Assembly (NCBI GenBank): GCA_022841475.1
Contig: JALHRJ010000007.1
Coordinates: forward strand, 1-33,809
Direction: 5' to 3'
Length of the DNA: 33,809 nucleotides
DNA from: Cyclobacteriaceae bacterium
GTDB taxonomy: Bacteria; Bacteroidota; Bacteroidia; Cytophagales; Cyclobacteriaceae
Below, piece after piece: positions 1 to 7,437 of this stretch; position 1 is the first letter of the stretch; every line of letters starts with the position of its first letter. The notes beneath the pieces were generated by a model. That model saw only the letters and a program-made list of their open reading frames with translations, did no database searches and was not told the DNA's origin. The position numbers and the translations under genes are program-made.

Positions 1-13
1 CATTCCAACTGCT

Positions 14-21
14 TACTTTTG
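14..21 (+). promoter_or_regulatory. Bacteroidetes-type -7 promoter box for PEPCK gene
   Basis: TACTTTTG matches the Bacteroidetes primary-sigma -7 consensus TAnnTTTG exactly. It ends 21 nt before the ATG at 43, which would leave a leader of about 15 nt. The -33 box would lie beyond the left edge. The box overlaps the TTG codon at 19-21, which argues against translation starting there. Confidence 0.5.
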
Positions 22-42
22 GAGTCAAATCAACCTTGTTTT

Positions 43-1914
43 ATGATAGCTACGATTACTGATGAAAAGACTTATCCGGTTACACATGCCGAGTTGCTTG
101 CCTGGGTAAATGAAGTTACTGAGTTATGTACACCCGACCGCATCTATTGGTGCGATGGATCGAAGAAGGAATACGATACTCTTTGCAACAGCCTTGTAGA
201 GAAAGGAACTTTCATTAGGCTCAATCCAAAGAAACGGCCGAATAGCTTTGCGTGTTTTTCTGATCCCAGCGATGTAGCACGGGTAGAAGATCGCACTTAC
301 ATCTGCAGTAAGCGTAAAGAGAATGCAGGCCCCACCAATAATTGGATGGATCCTAAAGAAATGAAGCAGACACTCAATCCACTGTTGCAGGGTTGTATGA
401 AAGGCCGAACCATGTATGTGATTCCTTTTAGCATGGGCCCGGTAGGTTCTGAAATCTCGCAAACCGGAATTGAAATTACCGACTCTGAATATGTAGTGGT
501 TAATATGCATTTAATGACCCGTGTTGGCACGCGCGTTATCGAAGCGTTAGGTCACGATGGTGAATATGTAAAATGCCTGCATACCGTAGGCGCACCGTTA
601 AAACCGGGCGAGGAAGATGCGAAGTGGCCTACCAATGCAACGGTAAAATATATTGTGCATTACCCGGAAGAACGGTCCATCATATCGTATGGCTCGGGTT
701 ACGGTGGCAATGCTTTGCTGGGGAAAAAATGCTTTGCGCTTCGCATTGCCTCGGTGATGGGCAATGAAGAAAACTGGTTAGCCGAGCACATGTTGCTGTT
801 AGGGGTTGAAAGCCCTGATGGCAAAAAAGATTACGTGGCGGCTGCCTTTCCAAGTGCGTGTGGCAAGACCAACTTCGCTATGTTGATTCCGCCCAAAGAA
901 TTGAAGGGCTGGAAAGTAACAACAGTAGGGGATGATATCTCCTGGATAAAACCTGGACGAGATGGGAAACTTTATGCGATCAATCCGGAGGCTGGATATT
1001 TTGGCGTAGCCCCAGGCACCAATGATAAAACAAATCCCAATGCAATGATTACAATTGCTAAAGATACAATTTTTACAAACGTTGCTATCACTGAGGACGG
1101 AGATGTGTGGTGGGAAGGTATGACCAAAGAAACTCCAGACAACCTGATCGATTGGCGCGGCCAGAAGTATGATCCGGCATCTGGCAAACCAGCTGCCCAC
1201 CCTAACAGTCGCTTTACTGTATCGGCAAAGAATAATCCCGTTATAGATTCCGAGTGGGAGAATCCCAATGGTGTTCCAGTGAGTGCTTTTGTATTTGGTG
1301 GCCGAAGGAGTACCACTATTCCATTGGTCTATCAATCGAGCAACTGGGCCTATGGTGTGTACCTCGCGTCTACGATGGGCTCGGAAACAACTGCGGCAGC
1401 CTTTGGGGAAGTAGGAAAAGTAAGACGTGATCCTTTTGCGATGTTGCCTTTCTGCGGCTATCACATGGGCGATTACTTCAATCACTGGTTACAGTTTGGA
1501 AGAAATATTCCAGCACCACCCCGCATTTTTGGCGTAAACTGGTTTCGCAAAGATGCCTCCGGTAATTTCATCTGGCCGGGCTTTGGCGATAACATGCGCA
1601 TCTTAAAATGGATAGTATTAAAAATCCGGGGCGAATCCAATGCTGTGGAAAGTCCGATTGGCTGGATGCCTACTTATGATGATATCGACTGGTCAGGTTC
1701 GGATTTTACTCCGGAGCAGTTTGAGAGTATCATGGACATTGACCGCGAAGAATGGAAAGCTGAGTTGCTTCAACATGCCGAGCATTTTGAAAAAATGTAT
1801 GACAAGTTGCCGAAAGAATTCATTTTCATGCGCGAGTTATTGCTTTCCAGTTTATGGCGCTCACCCGCCAAGTGGAGTCTGGAGCCAGAGCGCATTGATG
1901 ATGATCATGAATAA
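43..1914 (+). CDS. pckG: Phosphoenolpyruvate carboxykinase (GTP)
   Basis: This enzyme interconverts oxaloacetate plus GTP with PEP plus CO2 plus GDP in the cytoplasm, at the entry to gluconeogenesis. The protein reads from end to end like the GTP-type family (about 600-630 aa). Numbering from the ATG at 43 (623 aa), the family P-loop FPSACGKTN lies near residues 269-277, the metal-binding kinase-2 motif GDDISW near 296-301, and the substrate-loop region with RTYICS and [10 protein letters not shown] near 90-110. The frame stays open to TTG at 19 and to the window edge, but a promoter-like box covers that TTG and the family N-terminus aligns with the ATG, so 43 is preferred. ATP-type PEPCK is an unrelated protein with different motifs and is excluded. 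The gene is also called pckA in some genomes. No damage is visible. Confidence 0.95.
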   Translation: MIATITDEKTYPVTHAELLAWVNEVTELCTPDRIYWCDGSKKEYDTLCNSLVEKGTFIRLNPKKRPNSFACFSDPSDVARVEDRTYICSKRKENAGPTNNWMDPKEMKQTLNPLLQGCMKGRTMYVIPFSMGPVGSEISQTGIEITDSEYVVVNMHLMTRVGTRVIEALGHDGEYVKCLHTVGAPLKPGEEDAKWPTNATVKYIVHYPEERSIISYGSGYGGNALLGKKCFALRIASVMGNEENWLAEHMLLLGVESPDGKKDYVAAAFPSACGKTNFAMLIPPKELKGWKVTTVGDDISWIKPGRDGKLYAINPEAGYFGVAPGTNDKTNPNAMITIAKDTIFTNVAITEDGDVWWEGMTKETPDNLIDWRGQKYDPASGKPAAHPNSRFTVSAKNNPVIDSEWENPNGVPVSAFVFGGRRSTTIPLVYQSSNWAYGVYLASTMGSETTAAAFGEVGKVRRDPFAMLPFCGYHMGDYFNHWLQFGRNIPAPPRIFGVNWFRKDASGNFIWPGFGDNMRILKWIVLKIRGESNAVESPIGWMPTYDDIDWSGSDFTPEQFESIMDIDREEWKAELLQHAEHFEKMYDKLPKEFIFMRELLLSSLWRSPAKWSLEPERIDDDHE

Positions 1915-1946
1915 ATTAAAGAACCCCTGCGAAGGGGCCCGAAGCC

Positions 1947-1981
1947 TGTCCCCCTCCTTGGAGGGGGTAGGGGGGGAGGAG
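1947..1981 (+). repeat. Left REP-like hairpin of DUF559 element
   Basis: A perfect 8-bp palindrome (CCCCCTCC at 1950-1957, loop TT, GGAGGGGG at 1960-1967) is preceded by TGT and followed by TAGGGGGGAGGAG. The same layout occurs inverted at 2421-2453, with a changed but still paired stem. The GGAGGAG at the inner end sits 6 nt before the ATG at 1988, so the repeat itself supplies a Shine-Dalgarno-like sequence to the gene it borders. Confidence 0.6.
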
Positions 1982-1987
1982 AGAACC

Positions 1988-2473
1988 ATGACAGCCAGCA
2001 AGGATAACTACTACGGTTACAACAAAAACCTTCAGCCCTTTGCAAATAAACTCCGCAAAGACATGACCAAGGCTGAAGCTTGCTTATGGAAATACGCACT
2101 CCGGGCTTCCATGTTGAAAGGCTATTCATTCAGAAGACAACGGCCTGTACTCAACTACATAGCCGACTTCATGTGCAAAGAACTTTCTTTGATCATTGAA
2201 GTAGATGGCATCACGCACACGTGGGAAGAAGTAATTCAAAAAGATCGCGTGCGGCAAACGGCATTGGAGAAGGCCGGATTTACTGTTCTCAGATTTACAG
2301 ATGATGAGGTTCTGAAATCTATGAGTAGTGTGGTGGAAACACTGGAAGACTGGATAGATGAATTTGAAAAACGTAACGGAGCCGAAAGCAAAAGAAAACC
2401 ACGCAAAAGCAGGCGGAATGCACCACCCCCTACACCCCCGCCAGCGGGGGACATTGCGCAGGAAAGAGCGTAA
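1988..2473 (+). CDS. DUF559 (Vsr/PD-(D/E)XK-like) endonuclease-domain protein
   Basis: This 161-aa protein belongs to the DUF559 family, which has the very-short-patch-repair/restriction endonuclease-like fold. Family features visible are ADLRKDMTKAEACLWK-like N-terminal helix content (MTKAEACLWKYALR), the basic FRRQRPV strand, IADFMCKE with the acidic residue of the nuclease core, LIIEVDG (the E-x-D pair) and the terminal VLRFTDDEVL strand. The proline-rich tail PPPTPPPAGD is encoded by the downstream repeat, so the repeat has been absorbed into the reading frame. The ATG at 1988 follows a GGAGGAG. The frame runs further upstream through the PEPCK 3' end, but that stretch is a shadow. Nuclease activity is inferred from the family, and the substrate is unknown. 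Confidence 0.8.
   Translation: MTASKDNYYGYNKNLQPFANKLRKDMTKAEACLWKYALRASMLKGYSFRRQRPVLNYIADFMCKELSLIIEVDGITHTWEEVIQKDRVRQTALEKAGFTVLRFTDDEVLKSMSSVVETLEDWIDEFEKRNGAESKRKPRKSRRNAPPPTPPPAGDIAQERA
2421..2453 (-). repeat. Right REP-like hairpin of DUF559 element (inverted copy)
   Basis: The 7-bp palindrome CCCCCGC (2435-2441), loop CA, GCGGGGG (2444-2450) is flanked on its inner side by the complement of TGTAGGGGGTGGTG. On the minus strand it parallels the left copy: TGTCCCCC, stem return, TAGGGGG. The stem sequence differs from the left copy but pairing is kept. It overlaps the 3' end of the endonuclease reading frame. Just outside, 2516-2529 holds a small CGGTG-TTTT-CACCG hairpin of unknown meaning. 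Confidence 0.55.
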
Positions 2474-2560
2474 TATAAAATCCGAAGCACTGTTCCTTGG
2501 CAGTTTGCCCGTGGTCGGTGTTTTCACCGCACCGCAATGAGTAAATCCAGTAGGGTGAGC

Positions 2561-4372
2561 TCACGCATACATCTTTTCAATCTCCACTTTGTAATGATCG
2601 AGAAGTTTCTGTCGCACCGGCTTTAAGGTGGTAGTAAGTTCACCGCTTTCCGTTGTCCAGTCGTGATGACATAACACAAAATTGCGAACGCGTTCTACAT
2701 TGGGCAGTTCCTCATTTAGTTGTTCCACTTCCTGTTCCATCTTGCTGCGCACTTTTATGTTATACACCATAAATTGTGGCGAAGTCCAGTGGATGTGTTC
2801 TTGTAAGCACCAGGCTTGCAGCATTTCAAAGTGCGGCACAATCAGGGCTGTTACATACGGTCGTTGAAAGCCGAGAACGAGACATCGTTCTATAAAGGCA
2901 GATTTGGCAAAATGATTTTGAAGCGGCTGCGGGGCAATGTATTTTCCCGCGGAGGTTTTAAAGATGTCTTTCTTGCGGTCAGTAATTTTAAGAAAGCGTT
3001 GATGCACAAATTTTCCAATATCGCCCGTGCGCAACCAACCATCTTCGGTAAATACTTCCTTTGTAAGTTCGGGTCTTTTAAAATAACCGGCCATTACGTT
3101 GGGTCCCTTTACCAGAATTTCTCCTTCGTGTTCTTCATTGGGTTCATCAATCCTAACTTCCACACCCGGAATAACCGGGCCCACCGTGCCAAATCGATTT
3201 AAGCCGGGCTCAAATCGGTTCATCGAAATAAGAGGTGCTGTTTCCGTCATCCCATAGCCTTCCACGATGCGTATGCCGGCTGCGGAAAACAATCTTCCGA
3301 TTTCCGGTCGCAACGAAGCAGCACCTACCACCATGTAACGGATGTGACCTCCCAGTTTTTTACGCCATTGACTTAACACCAGTACGCGCGCAAAAAAAAG
3401 CTTAACAGGATATAAGGCGCTTAGTTTTCTCTCTGTTCCATATTGTTTACCAACAGACAATGCCCATGAGATTATTCTCTTCTTCAAAATATTTTTATCC
3501 AGCAGTTGTTCCTGCATGTAGTCATACATCTTTTCGAGCACGCGTGGCACACTGGTGCATAAGTAGGGCTTTACAGTTTTAAAGTCATGGGCAAAGCTTT
3601 CTTTGTTCTGATTGAAATAAAGCGAAACACCAAAAGCCAGGTAGCCATAACAAGCCATGCGTTCTAAGATGTGACTAAAGGGAAGAAAGCTCATCACACG
3701 CTGCCCGGCTTCCAGCGGAAGCAAGGTTAAACTTGCTTTGATATTGTGAACAAGGTTGTGATGAGTAAGCATTACACCTTTGGGCACACCGGAACTTCCT
3801 GAAGTATAAAGAATGGTGATGATATCATTGTCAAGGATTGAGTGCTTAATTTCGTTAAGTCTTAACCGTTCTTCATCGCTTGGTTTTTCATTCGCAAGGG
3901 CATGAAAATACCCATCCCGACCTTTTTCTAGATGATGGATGGATAGTGTACTGCTTATTTTATCTTTTAGTGGATTTACTTTATTAAAAGTTTCCTGATC
4001 CGCAGCAATGCAAAGCCTGGCCTCTGTTTCTGTAAGGATAAGTTCAAGATCCTGAAGCGAAGAAGTAGGGTGAACCGGTACTGTAATTAACCCACATTGT
4101 TGACAGGCAAAATCCACCATCATCCATTCGGGCTTACCCGTAATTGGAATAAGTAGAATCGTCTGTCCTTTTTGATACCCATTTTTAATGAACCAGCAGG
4201 AGAGTGCATCCACTCGTTCCTGAATATTCTGTATGGAATAATTTTTCCAAACACCGTCCTCAAATGCATTTAATGCATGCGTATTGGGATACTTTTCTTT
4301 TTGATAAGTAAGTATCTCAAAGATGCGCGTAAAATCACTGGTATGTTTACGCGTGATTTCCATGGGATTCAT
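2561..4372 (-). CDS. Long-chain fatty-acid--CoA ligase (AMP-dependent synthetase)
   Basis: This 603-aa ANL-superfamily enzyme would activate long-chain fatty acids to acyl-CoA through an acyl-AMP intermediate. Visible core motifs are the P-loop-like YTSGSSGVPKGV (189-200), GYGMTE (372-377), WLRTGD (446-451) with the adenosine-ribose Asp, the hinge DRKKD (465-469) and GKYIAPQ with the probable catalytic Lys477. Length and the eukaryotic-like FACL layout fit the long-chain (FAA1/FadD15-like) branch better than acetyl-CoA synthetase. It begins inside the 3' end of the upstream hydrolase gene (26-nt overlap; a second ATG three codons in is also possible). The three minus-strand genes therefore form a likely operon, and the hydrolases may supply or edit its acyl substrates (inference). 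Confidence 0.9.
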   Translation of the reverse strand: MNPMEITRKHTSDFTRIFEILTYQKEKYPNTHALNAFEDGVWKNYSIQNIQERVDALSCWFIKNGYQKGQTILLIPITGKPEWMMVDFACQQCGLITVPVHPTSSLQDLELILTETEARLCIAADQETFNKVNPLKDKISSTLSIHHLEKGRDGYFHALANEKPSDEERLRLNEIKHSILDNDIITILYTSGSSGVPKGVMLTHHNLVHNIKASLTLLPLEAGQRVMSFLPFSHILERMACYGYLAFGVSLYFNQNKESFAHDFKTVKPYLCTSVPRVLEKMYDYMQEQLLDKNILKKRIISWALSVGKQYGTERKLSALYPVKLFFARVLVLSQWRKKLGGHIRYMVVGAASLRPEIGRLFSAAGIRIVEGYGMTETAPLISMNRFEPGLNRFGTVGPVIPGVEVRIDEPNEEHEGEILVKGPNVMAGYFKRPELTKEVFTEDGWLRTGDIGKFVHQRFLKITDRKKDIFKTSAGKYIAPQPLQNHFAKSAFIERCLVLGFQRPYVTALIVPHFEMLQAWCLQEHIHWTSPQFMVYNIKVRSKMEQEVEQLNEELPNVERVRNFVLCHHDWTTESGELTTTLKPVRQKLLDHYKVEIEKMYA

Positions 4373-5177
4373 CCCCTTGCCGAGGTTCAGGTTTTATATA
4401 CAGAATGTTATAAAGAATTTCAAAAAACTCAGGAAACTCCGGCAAGTTGTTATGTCTTCCGTGCTCAATCGCGTGCAATGTTACCTTGTCGGGATGAAGC
4501 GCTTTTAGTTTTTCACTTTGTGCGAAAGAGATAAGCCTGTCCTTGGTGCCATGAACAATGTGGATGGGACAAGCTGTTACTTTTAAGTATTGATCGGTAC
4601 GGATGTCATAACGTAGTAACCATCGCAACGGAACAAAAAATAAATATCGGTTTACGTTATAGAAAAAACTAAAATAAGGTGAATCCAGAATCAGTAAGCG
4701 GGGTTTGTTCCACGAAGCAATTCGGGCCGCAATCCCGCTGCCCCACGAGCGGCCATACAACACAATTTTATTCTCAGGATAGGATTGTGCCAGCCACTTA
4801 TAGATGAACTGGGCATCGTTAAACACTTTCGTCTGGCTTCGTTTACCACGACTTTTTCCAAAGCCCCGATAGTCCATCATAAAAAAATCATACCCATTGC
4901 TCACAAAATCTTTGGCGAATTTCCCCCAGCCTTTAATGCTCTTGGAGTTTCCCTTCAGATAAAATACAACCCCGAGTGAGTTGGGAACCTTAAAATAAAT
5001 TGCATTGATGCGACCACCATCTTCCATATCAAAGTCAAGCTCTTCAAACGGAAAGGGATATTTATATTGAAAGGCGGTGGAAAGTTTTTCAGGACGGAAG
5101 AAAGCGAGATGTTGGAAAAAATAAAAGGAGAGACAAATAGCGATGTACAACCCGAGAAGTGAAAGCAGGATGGTCAT
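4347..5177 (-). CDS. Membrane-anchored alpha/beta hydrolase (BEM46/ABHD-like), copy 1
   Basis: This 276-aa serine hydrolase has one N-terminal hydrophobic segment (about residues 2-22). The catalytic set is readable: nucleophile Ser144 in GRSWGSG, Asp213 in HGTKDRL, His242 in HGRHNNL. The usual HGN oxyanion motif after the first core strand reads KGN (Lys75), unlike the neighbouring copy. The architecture matches the ABHD13/BEM46-type membrane-bound hydrolases; the substrate is unknown (ester, thioester or peptide). It is a tandem paralogue of the next gene upstream, 19 nt away, and its end overlaps the acyl-CoA ligase start. Confidence 0.8.
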   Translation of the reverse strand: MTILLSLLGLYIAICLSFYFFQHLAFFRPEKLSTAFQYKYPFPFEELDFDMEDGGRINAIYFKVPNSLGVVFYLKGNSKSIKGWGKFAKDFVSNGYDFFMMDYRGFGKSRGKRSQTKVFNDAQFIYKWLAQSYPENKIVLYGRSWGSGIAARIASWNKPRLLILDSPYFSFFYNVNRYLFFVPLRWLLRYDIRTDQYLKVTACPIHIVHGTKDRLISFAQSEKLKALHPDKVTLHAIEHGRHNNLPEFPEFFEILYNILYIKPEPRQGDESHGNHA

Positions 5178-5196
5178 AAATCAAAAGATATTGAAT

Positions 5197-6006
5197 TTAA
5201 TCTTCGACTCCAAGCAGTACCTCATTTAGTGTGCTGTGATACAAATCAAAATCGCGAAGATTTTTATGGCCGCCACCTTCAATAATAACAAACTGATCCC
5301 CCGGTCCCAGCAATGGCTTAAGTTTTAAAGCGGAGGATAATGGCACCACCCAATCTTCAGTGCCATGTATAATTACTTTCCTGCATTTTACCTTGGGTAA
5401 ATTCTCTTTGTTGGAAAATGTATATCGCGCAGGAAGAAAATAAACAAAAGGTCGAAAGAGCGGATAGATTGCTCCTTTTAATTCATCAAAGGGTGTTTCT
5501 AAAATGAGCAGGGCAGGGGTGAACTCGGTAGCCAGGTGCGAGGCCACACCTGAACCAAGCGAGCGACCATAAATTATTAATCGTGAATGGGGAATGTTAG
5601 TTTGAGCCCACTGCAGAAGTGTAGACGCATCGGCATATAGATTTTCTTCAGTAGGAGTGCCGGTACTTTTGCCAAAGCTGCGATATTCTATCATGAGTAC
5701 ATCATACCCCAGATTAGTAAAGTCAATGGCATATTCACCCCAGCGTTGCAGGTTGTCCGCATTCCCATGAAAGTATAGGATCAATCCTTTGGATGGTTGT
5801 GTAGTAGTAAATAGTAAAGCATTTAAACTTTCGCCATCAGTCGTTCGAATAAAATATTCCCGATAGGGTTGATTAAAGGCAAACGAATAGTCGAGTGAAA
5901 GGCGGTCAGGTTGAAAGATGATTTTATCCTGCAGCAGATAGAACCCGATGGCGATAATCCCATAGATTAACAAAACGATGCCTGCTACTTTACTAATTTT
6001 CCTCAT
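5197..6006 (-). CDS. Membrane-anchored alpha/beta hydrolase (BEM46/ABHD-like), copy 2
   Basis: This 269-aa paralogue of the adjacent hydrolase has an N-terminal membrane helix (about residues 5-25), the HGN oxyanion motif (80-82), nucleophile Ser149 in GRSLGSG, Asp218 in HGTEDWV and His247 in GGHKNL, so a complete catalytic triad. The frame extends to a TTG at 6063. I chose the ATG at 6006 because the membrane helix follows directly, after the basic start MRKISK, as expected for a signal anchor. It is probably the first gene of the hydrolase-hydrolase-acyl-CoA ligase operon. It is divergent from the POT-like transporter. The substrate is not predictable from sequence. Confidence 0.8.
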   Translation of the reverse strand: MRKISKVAGIVLLIYGIIAIGFYLLQDKIIFQPDRLSLDYSFAFNQPYREYFIRTTDGESLNALLFTTTQPSKGLILYFHGNADNLQRWGEYAIDFTNLGYDVLMIEYRSFGKSTGTPTEENLYADASTLLQWAQTNIPHSRLIIYGRSLGSGVASHLATEFTPALLILETPFDELKGAIYPLFRPFVYFLPARYTFSNKENLPKVKCRKVIIHGTEDWVVPLSSALKLKPLLGPGDQFVIIEGGGHKNLRDFDLYHSTLNEVLLGVED

Positions 6007-6121
6007 GAAATCGTTTCTGGTTCGCAAGCCAAGATACTGTTTTTCTATTTTGATTATCGGCAAGATAGCACCCCCTTAAAAATCTCTGTAAAAACCCAGT
6101 TGATTAAGTGAATTAATAGCC

Positions 6122-6129
6122 ATACTTTG
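6122..6129 (+). promoter_or_regulatory. Weak -7-like box upstream of POT-like transporter
   Basis: ATACTTTG keeps the TTTG half of the Bacteroidetes -7 box, and a TTG lies at 6100-6102, about 19 nt upstream, as a possible -33 element. The first two positions deviate from TAnnTTTG. It sits 33 nt before the ATG at 6163 and overlaps the TTG at 6127. Confidence 0.3.
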
Positions 6130-6162
6130 GGCACACCTAGGCATTACTCTATTGAAAAGAAA

Positions 6163-7419
6163 ATGACTTTTTCACAACGCATAGACGAAGTCCGAAACGG
6201 ATTTTCGCCCACTTTCTGGATCGCCAATATCTTAGAACTGTTTGAACGGCTGGCATTCTATGGAACAAAAGCTGTGCTTGCCTACTACCTGGCAACGAAA
6301 GTTGGTTTGGAAGATGAGGCAGCAACGCTCACCGGATGGTTTTCGACTGTCATTTATTCGTTACCGATTGTTGCTGGTGTTTTTGTTGATCGTTATGGAT
6401 TTCGAAGGACGCTCATGGCTTGCTTTGCGATTTTCGCTATTGGCTATTTTTGCATTGGCCTTGCGGGAATGGAATATGGCGCAGTCATTACACAAGCTAT
6501 CGGACTACGTACCTATACAATTATTGTGTTGATGCTCACCGCAGTTGGGGGTTCTTTAATAAAGCCCTGCATCGTTGGCACGGTGGCTAAAACTTCCAAG
6601 CCCGAGACGCAGTCCCTGGGTTTTTCTATTTATTATACACTCGTCAATTTAGGTGGCGCCATAGGTCCCCTGGTGGCCATGACCATTCGTCAAGATTTAG
6701 GAATTGAATATGTGCTTATCATGTCTTCCATTACTTCAGCATTGTTGTTTGTAGGAACTATACTCTTTTTTAAAGAGCCTGCAGGAGACAATGCACAAGA
6801 AGATAAAAGAACGTTTGTCAAAGTCTTTCAGGATATGACATTGGTATTCAGCAATCTTAAGTTTATAAGTTTCCTGGTTATTTTCTCTGTCTTTTGGTTG
6901 ATGTTCTGGCAAATATTCTATCTGCTCCCATTTTATGCAACGGAGGTTCTTGATTTCGATAAGTTTGAATTATTGGAGACGGTAGATGCGTTCGGGGTAA
7001 TTATTCTAACTGTGCCGATGGCTGCATTGACTAAGAATTGGAAGCCCTTCACGGTGATGACAGTGGGATTCATTTTCGCTAGTTTATCATGGCTGATTAT
7101 TGGAGCTATAGGCACACTTGCTTCGGTTGTTGTGGGTGTATTTTTCTATTCGTTGGGCGAAGCAACCCAGGCGCCCCGCTTCTATGAATATGTAGCATCA
7201 TTGGCACCTAAAAACCAGGTCGGTACATTTATGGGATTTGCTTTTCTGCCCGTGGCAATCGGGTCACTTACAGCAGGCTATCTAGCAGATTGGCTTCGTA
7301 TCAATTATCTAAATTCTGATCCATCAATGATGTGGTATATACTTTCAGCAATAGGTATTAGTGCTACAATTCTGATGATTCTGTATAATTATTTCCTTGT
7401 TCAATCAGTGAAAAAGTAA
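6163..7419 (+). CDS. POT/PTR2-like MFS peptide transporter
   Basis: This is a 418-aa integral membrane protein with about a dozen hydrophobic segments. Near the first helix it carries ELFERLAFYG (residues 25-34), the ExxER-containing signature of proton-coupled oligopeptide transporters. The MFS loop between helices 2 and 3 reads FVDRYGFRRT. It is shorter than classical bacterial POT proteins (about 480-500 aa), so it may lack their two extra helices. The frame opens at a TTG at 6127 that overlaps a promoter-like box, so the ATG at 6163 is preferred. An OPT-family transporter follows after 18 nt, supporting a shared role in peptide uptake. The transported molecule is inferred from family only. 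Confidence 0.75.
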   Translation: MTFSQRIDEVRNGFSPTFWIANILELFERLAFYGTKAVLAYYLATKVGLEDEAATLTGWFSTVIYSLPIVAGVFVDRYGFRRTLMACFAIFAIGYFCIGLAGMEYGAVITQAIGLRTYTIIVLMLTAVGGSLIKPCIVGTVAKTSKPETQSLGFSIYYTLVNLGGAIGPLVAMTIRQDLGIEYVLIMSSITSALLFVGTILFFKEPAGDNAQEDKRTFVKVFQDMTLVFSNLKFISFLVIFSVFWLMFWQIFYLLPFYATEVLDFDKFELLETVDAFGVIILTVPMAALTKNWKPFTVMTVGFIFASLSWLIIGAIGTLASVVVGVFFYSLGEATQAPRFYEYVASLAPKNQVGTFMGFAFLPVAIGSLTAGYLADWLRINYLNSDPSMMWYILSAIGISATILMILYNYFLVQSVKK

Positions 7420-7437
7420 ACTTCAAATTCCAACCTT

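Larger units (their letters stand above)
1947..2453 (+). mobile_element. Putative DUF559 endonuclease element bounded by inverted REP-like repeats
   Basis: One endonuclease-like gene fills the space between two inverted hairpin repeats, both with their T(GT)AGGGGG tails pointing inwards. This is the layout of a small mobile or domesticated cassette. No target-site duplication was identified and no transposase is present. The call rests on architecture only, and inheritance of a gene that simply lies between two dispersed repeats is the main alternative. Confidence 0.3.

Noticed and set aside
799..1485. Long minus-strand open frame inside the PEPCK gene
   Set aside because: It is antisense to a fully conserved enzyme and its translation is cysteine/arginine-rich without recognisable domains; a shadow frame.
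1640..1987. Upstream extension of the DUF559 reading frame through the PEPCK 3' end
   Set aside because: It lies in another frame of a well-conserved gene and has no family similarity; the ATG at 1988 with GGAGGAG starts at the domain.
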